From NCBI GenBank assembly GCA_046086225.1, contig JBJSXF010000179.1, positions 1 to 8,074 of the forward strand: a stretch of DNA of 8,074 bases, written 5' to 3'. Under the pieces are notes generated by a model. That model did no database searches. It was not told the origin of the DNA and saw only the letters and a list, made by a program, of their open reading frames with translations. Numbering within the stretch: the stretch's first letter is position 1; the number at the start of each line of letters is the position of its first letter. Source of the DNA: JBJSXF01 sp046086225 (lineage in GTDB: Bacteria > Actinomycetota > Acidimicrobiia > IMCC26256 > PALSA-610). The translations under genes and the position numbers were made by a program. Shown here in pieces: positions 1 through 6,638 of this stretch.

Positions 1-328
1 CCGGGACGCGTCCGTACTCCTCGGCGCTGCCCACGACAAGCACCCGCCGGGCGCCGGCCGCCCGGGCGCCGTCGAGCACGTGCTGGGTGCCGATCGCGTT
101 GACGAGCAGGGTGGCCCCGGGGTCGCGCCAGGAGGCGGCGACATCGGCCCGGGCCGCGAGGTGGTAGACGACCTCGGGTGCCGCCGCGCCGATGGCGGCG
201 GCGACGGCGGCGGCATCGGTCACGTCGAAGCGCTCGTCGGCGGCCGTGACCTCGTCGCCGCACGCCGTGAGGTGGGCGCAGAGGTGCGGTCCGACGAAGC
301 CGGTCGCGCCGGTGACGAAGACCCTCAT
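1..328 (-). CDS. NAD-dependent sugar epimerase/dehydratase (extended SDR), N-terminal 109 residues only
   Basis: The first 109 codons of an extended short-chain dehydrogenase/reductase acting on nucleotide sugars; the rest lies beyond the left edge. The N-terminus is a Rossmann fold with the glycine-rich dinucleotide motif GATGFVG at residues 7-13, an aspartate-rich strand (FDVTD, 34-38), the YHLAA strand at 55-59, a VN-x-x-GT segment at 77-81, and GSAEEYG at 100-106, which matches the S-S/A-E-x-Y-G strand carrying the catalytic Ser/Thr. The YxxxK pair would lie off the window. The layout resembles GDP-4-keto-6-deoxymannose reductases and GDP-mannose 4,6-dehydratases, but these cannot be separated on this fragment. 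The ATG start overlaps the stop of the upstream glycosyltransferase in an ATGA and has a GGAGG 4 bases before it, so the start is well supported. It is the last visible gene of a glycosyltransferase operon, so it likely supplies an activated deoxysugar for it. Family call firm; exact reaction uncertain. Confidence 0.85.
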   Translation of the reverse strand, partial: MRVFVTGATGFVGPHLCAHLTACGDEVTAADERFDVTDAAAVAAAIGAAAPEVVYHLAARADVAASWRDPGATLLVNAIGTQHVLDGARAAGARRVLVVGSAEEYGRVP

Positions 329-1452
329 GCGACCTCCATACCGGCGGCGACCGCCTGGTACGCGGCGAGATGCCCGGCGACCGAGCGGGTCCAGGTGAAC
401 GTCGCGGCGTGCTCCGGTCCGGCCTGCCGCAACCGGGACGCGACCGCGGGGTCGTCGAGGGCGCGGCGGATCGCGGCGGCGAGCGCGAGCTCGTCGTCGG
501 GGTCGACGAGCAGCGCAGCGGCACCCGCGACCTCCTCGGTGGCCGAGCCGCGGCTCGTGACGAGCGGGGCCCCGCAGGCCAGCGCCTCGAGGATGTTGAG
601 TCCGAACCCTTCCTCCCGGGAGGGGTAGGCGACGACGGCCGCCTGCCGGAACAGGGCGACGAGCGCATCGTCGGGGAGGTATCCGGGCCGGACGACGCGG
701 GTGGCCACGCCGCGGTCGGCCACGGCCCGGCGCACCTCGGTCGCGCCCCACCCGTCGCCCCCGGCGAGTACGAGCCGCAGGTCGGGGCGGTCGGGTGCGA
801 GCCGGGCGAAGGCCCCGACGAGCGCAGCGAGGTTCTTGCGGGGCTCGATCGTGCCCGCGAAGGCCACGAACGGCGGGGTGATGCCGTGGCGGGCGAGGAG
901 CTCGAGGTCGGGACCGGGATCCTCGGTCGGCCGGAAGCGTCGGTGGTCGACGCCGTGCGGCACGACGTGGATCGGGCTCGTGGGCCCGAGGCGGGTGCGC
1001 AGGCGCTCGGCGGTGTGCTCGCTCACGCAGACGATCGCGTCGGCCCGCCGGACGGCGGCCCGGATCATCGGACGGAAGAACGCGACCTTCGTGCGCTCGT
1101 GCCACTCGGGATGGTCGAAGAACGTGAGGTCGTGAACGGTCACGACGGTGGGGACGGGGGCGCGCAAGGGCGCCGTGTAGTGCGGACCGTGCCAGCAGGT
1201 CGGCGCGATCCGGCGGGCGAGGCGCGCGGCACCGGTCTGCTCCCACGCGAGCCGGGCGGGCCGGGCGGTCGGCACCACGGCGTGCACGGACGTGGCGGGG
1301 GCGATCGCCGACCAGCGCTCGTCGCCCTGCCGGGTGATGAGGTGGAGGTCGAGGTCGGGTTCGGCGGCGAGGCCCCGGGCGAGGGCGACCGTGTACACCC
1401 CGGCGCCGACGGGCCGGTCGGGGACCGCCGAGACGTCGAGGGCGAGGCGCAC
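325..1452 (-). CDS. GT-B fold glycosyltransferase, family 4 (third of three in tandem)
   Basis: A 375-residue cytoplasmic or membrane-associated retaining glycosyltransferase that would transfer a sugar from a nucleotide donor onto a growing lipid-linked glycan. The N-terminal acceptor half starts with a typical beta-strand and GAGVYT loop (16-21) and has TVHD at 105-108. The C-terminal donor half begins near residue 195 with GTIEPRKN (200-207), whose R205/K206 are expected to contact the donor phosphates, and contains the family EX7E motif at E281 and E289 (EEGFGLNILEA region). No signal peptide or clear transmembrane helix is seen. The start is a GTG 9 bases after the TAG of the upstream glycosyltransferase, in the same frame; no strong ribosome site is visible. 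Its C-terminal region (TWTRSVAGHLAAY) closely resembles that of the upstream gene, suggesting duplication. Family 4 membership is secure; donor, acceptor and linkage cannot be read from the sequence. Confidence 0.9.
   Translation of the reverse strand: MRLALDVSAVPDRPVGAGVYTVALARGLAAEPDLDLHLITRQGDERWSAIAPATSVHAVVPTARPARLAWEQTGAARLARRIAPTCWHGPHYTAPLRAPVPTVVTVHDLTFFDHPEWHERTKVAFFRPMIRAAVRRADAIVCVSEHTAERLRTRLGPTSPIHVVPHGVDHRRFRPTEDPGPDLELLARHGITPPFVAFAGTIEPRKNLAALVGAFARLAPDRPDLRLVLAGGDGWGATEVRRAVADRGVATRVVRPGYLPDDALVALFRQAAVVAYPSREEGFGLNILEALACGAPLVTSRGSATEEVAGAAALLVDPDDELALAAAIRRALDDPAVASRLRQAGPEHAATFTWTRSVAGHLAAYQAVAAGMEVA
332..337 (-). promoter_or_regulatory. Shine-Dalgarno site of the epimerase gene
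   Basis: On the minus strand GGAGGT precedes the ATG at 328-326, with 4 bases between GGAGG and the ATG. It lies inside the last codons of the upstream glycosyltransferase. The spacing is short, but the site supports this start and re-initiation after the overlapping ATGA. Confidence 0.6.
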
Positions 1453-1461
1453 GCGCGGATT

Positions 1462-2553
1462 CTACGAACGCGACTGCCCGGCGCCCGCGGCCCGGGCGTA
1501 CACGGGCAGGTGGGCCTGCACCGAGCGCGCCCACGTGAGCGCACCCGCCCGGGTCCGGCCCGCCTCGCCGAGTCGGGCGCGCGCCGCGTCGTCGTCGACG
1601 AGCTCTTCGATGGCGGCGGTGCCGGCGTCGACGTCGCCCGGCGCGAAGGTCAGGCCGGCGCCGTCGACGAACTCCTCGGTGGCGGACCCGGTGGTCGCGA
1701 CCGTCGGCGCGCCGCGGGCCATCGCCTCGAGTGCCGGGAGCCCGAACCCCTCGTAGCGCGACGCCGAGCAGAACACCGTGGCCCGTCGGTACAGCGCGTC
1801 GACCACGGGCCAGGGCTGGTCGCCGAGCACGCGCACGAACGACCGGTCGAGGCCGCGAACCTCACCCCAGCCCGGCGGCCCGACCACCACGAGGGTGAGG
1901 TCGGGCACCCGGCGCCGGGCCCGGTCGACGACGGCGACGATGGTCGGGATGTCCTTGCGGGGCTCGACCGTGCCGACGGTGAGGACGTACGGCGCGCGCA
2001 CACCGACCGCGGCGACCGCCGCATCAACCTCGGGGTCGCTGCGCACGCCGGGCGGATCGACCCCGAGGGGAACGACCTCGATGCGCTCGGCCGGGAAGCC
2101 CTCGGCGACCAGCTCGCGCCGGGTGAAGGCCGACGGAGTGATGATCACGGCCGCCCGGCGGCGAGCCCGGTCGAGGCCGCGAGCGTGGAACGCGACCCCG
2201 CGTCGCGTCGTGGTCTCGGGCATCCGGAGGAACGCCACGTCGTGGACGGTCACGACGAGCGGCCGATCGGTCGAGGGGACGGCGAGGCTCGGCGCGTGCA
2301 CGACATCGGCGGCGATTCCGACCCGGGGTCGCCCGAGGCGATGCCAGGCTTCGTACCGGAGGCTGCCGCGCGGCGAGCCCAGGTCGACCCAGGGGGTCCC
2401 GGCGGGGAGATCGGTGGGTCGCGGTCCGGCTGCGAAGGCGGTCACCGACGCGCCCGCCTCCGGGAGTCGATCGAGCAGCGCCCGGACGTACCGGCCGATG
2501 CCGCCCGGCACCGGCTGGAGCAGTTGACCGGCGTGCAGCGCGATCGAGGTCAC
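1462..2553 (-). CDS. GT-B fold glycosyltransferase, family 4 (second of three in tandem)
   Basis: A 363-residue family 4 glycosyltransferase, probably a sugar transferase for the same glycan as its two neighbours. The N-terminal half has the PGGIGRY loop (16-22), typical of family 4 acceptor domains, and TVHD at 102-105. The donor half has GTVEPRKD (194-201) with R199/K200 and the EX7E pair E268 and E276 within SRYEGFGLPALEA. No export signal or membrane helix is apparent. The chosen start is the GTG at 2553-2551, which overlaps the TGA of the upstream gene in a GTGA and gives an N-terminus of normal family length. The open frame continues far upstream, but that part is antisense or out of frame to other genes and has no family character. 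The stop is TAG, followed after 9 bases by the next glycosyltransferase in the same frame. Substrates are unknown. Confidence 0.9.
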   Translation of the reverse strand: MTSIALHAGQLLQPVPGGIGRYVRALLDRLPEAGASVTAFAAGPRPTDLPAGTPWVDLGSPRGSLRYEAWHRLGRPRVGIAADVVHAPSLAVPSTDRPLVVTVHDVAFLRMPETTTRRGVAFHARGLDRARRRAAVIITPSAFTRRELVAEGFPAERIEVVPLGVDPPGVRSDPEVDAAVAAVGVRAPYVLTVGTVEPRKDIPTIVAVVDRARRRVPDLTLVVVGPPGWGEVRGLDRSFVRVLGDQPWPVVDALYRRATVFCSASRYEGFGLPALEAMARGAPTVATTGSATEEFVDGAGLTFAPGDVDAGTAAIEELVDDDAARARLGEAGRTRAGALTWARSVQAHLPVYARAAGAGQSRS

Positions 2554-3677
2554 GAGTCGGCGAGCTTCCGGTACCAGGCGGCGAGGCCCGCGGCCGTGGC
2601 CGACCAGGGGTACGCGGCGACGCGTGCGTGACCGCGGGTGACGAGACCGTCGCCGACGGACGGATCGTCGAGCACGGCGGCGAGCGCGGCGGCGAGGGCC
2701 GTCGTGTCGTCGGGGTCGACGAGGAGCGCGGCATCGCCGGCGAGTTCGGGAATCGAGCCCGCCCGCCCGGCGACCACAGGCACCCCGGCCGCCATCGCCT
2801 CGAGGACGGGGAAGCCGAAGCCCTCGTAGCGCGACGGGTACGCGACGACCGCCGCCCCGCGGAGCAGAGCGCCCCGCTCGCGGTCGTCGACCGGTCCGGT
2901 GAGGACGACCCGGGCCCGGGTCGTGGGTGCGAGCCGGTCGATCGCGGCATCGACCGCCGGTCGGCCGGGTCCGTCCCGTCCCGCGAGCACGAGGCGGACG
3001 TCGGGTCGGTCGGCGGCGACTGCACCGAAGGCGGTGACGAGCGCGGCCAGGTTCTTGCGCGTCTCGATGGCGCCGATCGCGAGCACGAAGGGTCCACCGG
3101 GACCGACCGCCGCCGGCCACGGGCCGGCCGCAGGGATGTTCGGCACGCCGAGAGGCACGACCGCGATCCGGTCCTGGGCCCGCAGGCCCGGGCCGAACAC
3201 CTCCTCGGCCTCGTCCGCCGCGAACTCGGACGCGCAGTGCAGCACGGCACCCCGCGCCACGGCCCGGCGCACGACGGGGGCCAGCGCCCGGATCGCGGGC
3301 GCGCACGATGCCGGGTCCCGGACGAACGAGCAGTCCCAGACGCTCACGAGGACGGGGAGCCGGCTCGGGGGCGCGAGGTAGTTCGTGGCGTGCACGACCC
3401 GGGCCGGTCCGAGCCAGCGGTCGAGCCGCGGTCGGTCGAACCGGCCCCAGGTCCGCAGGAGCACGCCGGCGGGGATCGGCACCGCCCGCGAGCCGACCGG
3501 CGCTCCGGCCGGGTGGCGGCCGGCTCGCGCGCTCAGCGTGTAGGGGACGGTCGGAACGGCCGTCCCGGGCGCGCGGAGCGCGGTCACGATCGATGCCACG
3601 GCGACGCCGATCCCGCTCGGCGGGCCGATCACGGGCGTGACGTCGATCGCGACCGCCGGTACGGGGTCGCCGGTCAC
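2550..3677 (-). CDS. GT-B fold glycosyltransferase, family 4 (first of three in tandem)
   Basis: A 375-residue family 4 glycosyltransferase and the first gene of the left operon. It has the PSGIGVAVASI loop near residues 20-30, the donor-domain GAIETRKN (202-209) with R207/K208, and the EX7E pair E285 and E293 in SRYEGFGFPVLEA. Where its two paralogues have TVHD, this protein has SVWD (112-115), so the histidine is replaced by tryptophan at 114. It is also the most divergent of the three. The start is taken as the GTG at 3677-3675 because the expected first beta-strand (VAIDVTPV) begins just after it. An in-frame ATG at 3767 would add 30 residues that look non-coding (rich in Gly, His and Cys, no family match). 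A possible -10-like TACGAA lies 7 bases upstream of the GTG, compatible with a leaderless transcript, but this is weak. Donor and acceptor are unknown. Confidence 0.88.
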   Translation of the reverse strand: MTGDPVPAVAIDVTPVIGPPSGIGVAVASIVTALRAPGTAVPTVPYTLSARAGRHPAGAPVGSRAVPIPAGVLLRTWGRFDRPRLDRWLGPARVVHATNYLAPPSRLPVLVSVWDCSFVRDPASCAPAIRALAPVVRRAVARGAVLHCASEFAADEAEEVFGPGLRAQDRIAVVPLGVPNIPAAGPWPAAVGPGGPFVLAIGAIETRKNLAALVTAFGAVAADRPDVRLVLAGRDGPGRPAVDAAIDRLAPTTRARVVLTGPVDDRERGALLRGAAVVAYPSRYEGFGFPVLEAMAAGVPVVAGRAGSIPELAGDAALLVDPDDTTALAAALAAVLDDPSVGDGLVTRGHARVAAYPWSATAAGLAAWYRKLADS

Positions 3678-3797
3678 AGGGTCGTTCGTACCACACCCGG
3701 GGTGGACGCCGCCCCCACTGATGTGGTCGACTCGGTGAAGGAAGCGGACGGAGCTGCCGAAGATCACGGGTGATCCACCCGGGATCGGTGCTCCCCC
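3678..3797. promoter_or_regulatory. Divergent intergenic region between the glycosyltransferase operon and the amidase gene
   Basis: These 120 bases are the only non-coding gap in the window and must hold the promoters of two divergent units. It is less G+C-extreme than the genes beside it. I see no convincing -35/-10 pair on either strand. The best -10-like element on the minus strand is TACGAA at 3690-3685. A 25-base inverted repeat lies next to the amidase start and is listed separately. The assignment as a promoter region rests on gene orientation. Confidence 0.5.
3762..3786. repeat. 25-base inverted repeat upstream of the amidase start
   Basis: Two 11-base arms (3762-3772 and 3776-3786) flank a 3-base ATC centre. 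Reading outward, CGGGTG pairs with CACCCG, then one A/G mismatch (3766/3782), then GATC pairs with GATC. It ends 11 bases before the amidase ATG. It could be an operator for a dimeric regulator or an mRNA hairpin covering the ribosome-binding region; the sequence alone does not decide. There is no T-tract, so a terminator is unlikely. Confidence 0.55.
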
Positions 3798-5294
3798 ATG
3801 CCTGCTTCCTCACCTCCCCGAACCCTCTCCCGCCGGGACGCCCTCCGTCTCGGCGCGGGCGCGGCGTTGGTGACGGCGGCCGTGGCGCCGATCGGTCCCC
3901 GGGGATCGTCCCGGGTGCTGCTCGACCACCTCGTGCCGGTGGCCGCCACCCGGCGCCCCGACTGGCCCGTGCCGAAGATCGTGACCCGGGCCGAGTGGGG
4001 GGCCAAGGAATCGCTGCGGACGGGCTCACCGATCTACGACGATGTGGTCGAGAAGATCGTCGTCCACCACACGGCGACGCCGAACTCGGTCACCGACTAC
4101 GACGCGATCTGCCGTGGCATCCTCGCCTACGAGACGTCGCGGGGCTTCTTCGACATCGCGTACAACTGGCTCATCGATCCCGAGGGGCGGATCTACGAGG
4201 GGCGCTGGGCCGCGAACTACGCGGACGGGCGACCCCACACCGGCGAGAGCAGTGGTCGCAACGTGCGGGGTGCGCATGCGCTCGGATGCAACAGCCGCAC
4301 GATCGGCGTCGCGCTCATCGGCAACTACGAGGAGGCGACGCCGACTCCGCAGATGGTCGATGCGCTGGTGCGACTCCTCGCGTGGAAGTGCGCTCGGTGG
4401 GGTCTCGATCCGCTCGGCCGCGGTCCCTACGTGTCGATGGGCGGCACCCGGGACATCCGCAACATCACGGGGCACCGCGACGTCGGCTCGACCCTGTGCC
4501 CGGGGGAGAACGTCGTGGCCGTGCTGCCGACCGTCCGACGCCGGGTCGCCGACGTGCTCGCGGGGGGCGGCTACTGGATGGCATCGGGCACCGGGCAGGT
4601 GCTCGGGTTCGGCACCGCGGCGCCGGTGGCGGGCACCGACCGCACGCTCGCATCGATCACCGCCGTCCCGACGGGCCGCGGCTACTGGCTCGCCGCGCCC
4701 GACGGCCGGGTGCAGGCGTTCGGCGCCGCGCCGGTGCTGACCGGAACGGCGCCCCGCTCGCCGGTGACGGGGATCGCCGCCGCACCCGACGGGGCCGGAT
4801 TCTGGCTGACCACTGCCGCGGGCGGCGTGCAGCCCCGTGGGTCGGCCCGCTTCCTCGGGTCGGCCGCCGGCCTGCCGCTCGCGGCGCCCGTGGCCGGGAT
4901 CGTGGCCACGCCGACGGGCCGCGGCTACTGGCTCTTCGCCCGCGATGGCGGAGTGTTCACCTTCGGCGACGCGACCTACCGCGGCTCGCTCGCCGGCTCG
5001 GGTCTCGCGGCCCCCGTGGTCGCCATGGCCGCTCGACCCCAGGGCGACGGCTACTGGCTCGGTGCGGCCGACGGCACCGTGCGGGCCTTCGGCAACGCGC
5101 CGGCGATCCCCCGGCCCGCCCGGCGCGCGACGCGGCTCGTCGACCTCGTCCCCTCGGTCACCGGTCGCGGCTTCCTCGGCTGCTGGGGCGACGGCGAGGT
5201 GACCGCCCACGGCGACGCCGTGAGCCTCGGTGGGGCCAAGGGCAAGCTCGCCTCCGCGGCCGTGGGCATCGCCGGTCGGGTCAGCGGGGCTTGA
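3798..5294 (+). CDS. Tat-exported peptidoglycan amidase (PGRP/Amidase_2 type) with six GxGYW repeats
   Basis: A 498-residue exported protein predicted to cut the bond between N-acetylmuramic acid and L-alanine in peptidoglycan. Residues 11-31 form a twin-arginine signal (SRRDAL, then a hydrophobic stretch ending in Ala-Val-Ala-Pro). Residues 58-250 are the PGRP/Amidase_2 domain: IVTRAEWGA opens it, VVHHTA gives zinc ligand H90, GHRDVGSTLCPG gives H226 and C234 with the family's eight-residue spacing, and Y122 in AYNWLIDPEG matches the catalytic tyrosine of T7 lysozyme-type enzymes. All catalytic residues are present, so it should be active. From 256 to 479 there are six repeats with aromatic pairs at about 259, 296, 335, 377, 419 and 459. 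It is transcribed alone, divergent from the glycosyltransferase operon, and its 3' end overlaps the HAD gene. The ATG at 3798 is the only sensible start; no clear Shine-Dalgarno site is seen. Confidence 0.9.
   Translation: MPASSPPRTLSRRDALRLGAGAALVTAAVAPIGPRGSSRVLLDHLVPVAATRRPDWPVPKIVTRAEWGAKESLRTGSPIYDDVVEKIVVHHTATPNSVTDYDAICRGILAYETSRGFFDIAYNWLIDPEGRIYEGRWAANYADGRPHTGESSGRNVRGAHALGCNSRTIGVALIGNYEEATPTPQMVDALVRLLAWKCARWGLDPLGRGPYVSMGGTRDIRNITGHRDVGSTLCPGENVVAVLPTVRRRVADVLAGGGYWMASGTGQVLGFGTAAPVAGTDRTLASITAVPTGRGYWLAAPDGRVQAFGAAPVLTGTAPRSPVTGIAAAPDGAGFWLTTAAGGVQPRGSARFLGSAAGLPLAAPVAGIVATPTGRGYWLFARDGGVFTFGDATYRGSLAGSGLAAPVVAMAARPQGDGYWLGAADGTVRAFGNAPAIPRPARRATRLVDLVPSVTGRGFLGCWGDGEVTAHGDAVSLGGAKGKLASAAVGIAGRVSGA
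4563..5234 (+). repeat. Six degenerate GxGYW/F repeats encoded in the amidase C-terminus
   Basis: Each unit of about 37-42 residues follows the pattern G-x-G-Y/F-W-x-x-x-x-x-D/G-G-x-V-x-x-F/x-G-x-A-x-x-x-G. The starts read GGGYW, GRGYW, GAGFW, GRGYW, GDGYW and GRGFL, and the fourth unit (GGVFTFGDATYRGS) is nearest the consensus. The sixth is decayed: Leu and Cys follow Phe instead of Trp-Leu. Between units there is a hydrophobic strand ending in a small-residue turn (for example ITAVPT, IAAAPD, IVATPT, MAARPQ). The regular beta-rich pattern suggests a propeller-like or wall-binding domain. Similar repeats are, to my knowledge, frequent in secreted proteins of Acidimicrobiia and other actinobacteria, with no settled function. 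Confidence 0.8.
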
Positions 5295-5880
5295 CCGACG
5301 GGACGCCCCGGCGCACGCGGACGGCGTGGTCGGCGAGGGCGAGCATCGCGTCATCGCCCCGGCTGTCGCCGTAGGCCCACAGCTCCACCGGTCCGGACCC
5401 CAGGTGGGTGCGGAGTCGGTGCGCCTTCTCGGGACCCCGGCAGTTGCCGCCCTCGAGCCGACCGGTGCACTGCCCGGCCGCATCGACGGCGAGGCGCGTC
5501 GAGAGCACGGTGGCGATCCCGAGGGCCTCGGCTGCGGGCTCGAGGTAGCAGGCGAGCGACGCAGAGACGAGCACGACCTCGTGGCCCTCGGTCCGGTGCC
5601 AGGCGAGGCGGTGGCGCATCGGCTCGGTGATCCCGGTCGCGGCGAGGCGGTTCCCGTACTCGCGCCCGGCCGTCGCGACCTCCGTGAACGGTCGGTCGCG
5701 GAGCAGGCCGACGAGCAGCCGCTCCTTGGCGGCGTCCCGCCCCGGCGGCCCGAACGCGGCGCGGGCGAGCGCGGTGGCAACGCGCCGCCGCCCGACCAGC
5801 CCGGTGAGGAACGGCAGGAGCGAATCGCGGCGGGTGAGCGTGCCGTCGACGTCGAACGCGGCGACGATCCGGGCCGTCAC
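5281..5880 (-). CDS. HAD superfamily IB phosphatase
   Basis: A 199-residue phosphatase of HAD subfamily IB (SerB-like). All four motifs are present: DVDGT at 10-14 with nucleophile D10 and acid/base D12; S106 in LVSAS; K152 in GPEKAHRL; and GDSRGDD at 171-177 with the magnesium-binding aspartates. A helical cap lies between motif I and motif II, as in subfamily IB. The GTG start at 5880-5878 overlaps the dprE2 stop as GTGA, so it is tightly coupled to the DPA genes. Its 3' end overlaps the amidase gene convergently by 14 bases. HAD-IB enzymes dephosphorylate small phosphates such as phosphoserine, so function cannot be read from motifs alone. The context suggests removal of the 5-phosphate from polyprenylphosphoryl-phosphoribose, a step carried out in mycobacteria by an unrelated PAP2-type protein (Rv3807c). 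That role is inference. Confidence 0.88.
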   Translation of the reverse strand: MTARIVAAFDVDGTLTRRDSLLPFLTGLVGRRRVATALARAAFGPPGRDAAKERLLVGLLRDRPFTEVATAGREYGNRLAATGITEPMRHRLAWHRTEGHEVVLVSASLACYLEPAAEALGIATVLSTRLAVDAAGQCTGRLEGGNCRGPEKAHRLRTHLGSGPVELWAYGDSRGDDAMLALADHAVRVRRGVPSVKPR

Positions 5881-6638
5881 TGGGGCAGGCGGCGGAAGAT
5901 CGGCGTCGGGAGGTGACGCAGGGCCGACATCACGAGGCGCAGCACCGGAGGAGCCCAGACGATGTCGGACCCCCGGGCGAGGCCGCGCACGATGACCTCG
6001 GCGACCGCGTCGGCTGTCGTCGCGAACGGTGCGGCCGAGAGCCCGGCGGTCATCTTCGTGGGCACGAAGCCCGGCCTGACGATCATCACCCGCGCGCCCG
6101 AGTCCGCGAGTGCGGCACCGAGGCCTTGCGCGAAGCCGTCGACGCCGGCCTTCGACGCGCCGTAGACGAAGTTGGTGCGGCGGACCCGTTCGCCGGCGAC
6201 CGAGGACAACACGCAGAGGGTGCCGTGACCCTGGGTCCGCAACCGCTCGCTGATCGGGATCGCGACCGACACGACCCCGGTGAAGTTCGTGTCGATGACG
6301 GAGCGGGCCAGCTCGGCGTCGTGCTCCGAGCGGGTCCGGTCGCCGAGTACGCCGAAGGCGACGAGCACGAGGTCGATGTCGCCGAGCCGGTCGAAGGTCT
6401 CGGCGACGAAGGCGGCGTGGCCGGCGTAATCGGTGGCGTCGAACGCGACCGCCTCGACCTCGTCGGCTCCCGCTTCGCGCAGCACGTCGACGACGGGAGC
6501 CGCGGCCCCGGGGTCGCGCACGCCGAGCACGATGCGACGGGTGCGTCCGGCCGCGAGCCGGCGGCAGGTCGCGACCGCGATGTCGGAGGTGCCGCCGAGC
6601 ACGAGCACCGTCTGCACTTCGCCGAGCGCGTCTCTCAC
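5877..6638 (-). CDS. dprE2: Decaprenylphosphoryl-2-keto-ribose reductase (DprE2-type SDR)
   Basis: A 253-residue classical short-chain dehydrogenase, close to the 254 residues of the M. tuberculosis enzyme. It would reduce the 2-keto sugar lipid made by DprE1 to polyprenylphosphoryl-beta-D-arabinose using NAD(P)H. The dinucleotide motif GGTSDIA is at 15-21 (the S-D-I-A variant is typical of DprE2), FDATD at 66-70, the structural asparagine N118 in DTNFTG, the catalytic serine region LSS at 144-146, and YxxxK at Y159/K163. The tail (LRHLPTPIFRRLP) resembles the C-terminal basic/proline segment of DprE2. The GTG start overlaps the dprE1 stop in GTGA and is preceded by a strong GGGAGGAG, so it is well fixed. 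The partner gene dprE1 directly upstream makes the functional call much firmer than the SDR fold alone. No signal peptide. Confidence 0.88.
   Translation of the reverse strand: MRDALGEVQTVLVLGGTSDIAVATCRRLAAGRTRRIVLGVRDPGAAAPVVDVLREAGADEVEAVAFDATDYAGHAAFVAETFDRLGDIDLVLVAFGVLGDRTRSEHDAELARSVIDTNFTGVVSVAIPISERLRTQGHGTLCVLSSVAGERVRRTNFVYGASKAGVDGFAQGLGAALADSGARVMIVRPGFVPTKMTAGLSAAPFATTADAVAEVIVRGLARGSDIVWAPPVLRLVMSALRHLPTPIFRRLPQ

Noticed and set aside
370..2631. A 753-codon open frame on the plus strand, antisense to the glycosyltransferases
   Set aside because: Its translation is rich in Arg, Gly, Asp and Pro with no domain motif, as expected opposite high-GC genes. The minus strand carries three well-motifed proteins over the same bases.
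3685..3690. TACGAA as a -10 box for the glycosyltransferase operon
   Set aside because: It fits a leaderless start in spacing but lacks the final T and has no visible -35 partner, so I did not list it as a promoter.
3678..3767. A 30-residue N-terminal extension of the first glycosyltransferase from an ATG at 3767
   Set aside because: The extra residues do not resemble the family or a signal peptide, and they would span the probable promoter and half of the palindrome. It is still possible, but less likely than the GTG at 3677.
2554..4029. Upstream extension of the second glycosyltransferase frame, which stays open to 4029
   Set aside because: The extension translates to Arg/Pro-rich sequence lying out of frame in another glycosyltransferase and antisense to the amidase. 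The family N-terminus begins at the GTG at 2553.
5285..5310. Inverted repeat CGGGGC ... GCCCCG near the convergent gene ends, as a bidirectional terminator
   Set aside because: The 6-base stem has a 14-base loop and no T-tract, and it lies within the HAD coding region. Such short GC repeats are expected by chance here.
4026..5780. A 584-codon minus-strand open frame opposite the amidase
   Set aside because: The part opposite the amidase has no recognisable motif, and its upstream part is a shifted frame of the HAD gene. It is a shadow frame of high-GC coding DNA.
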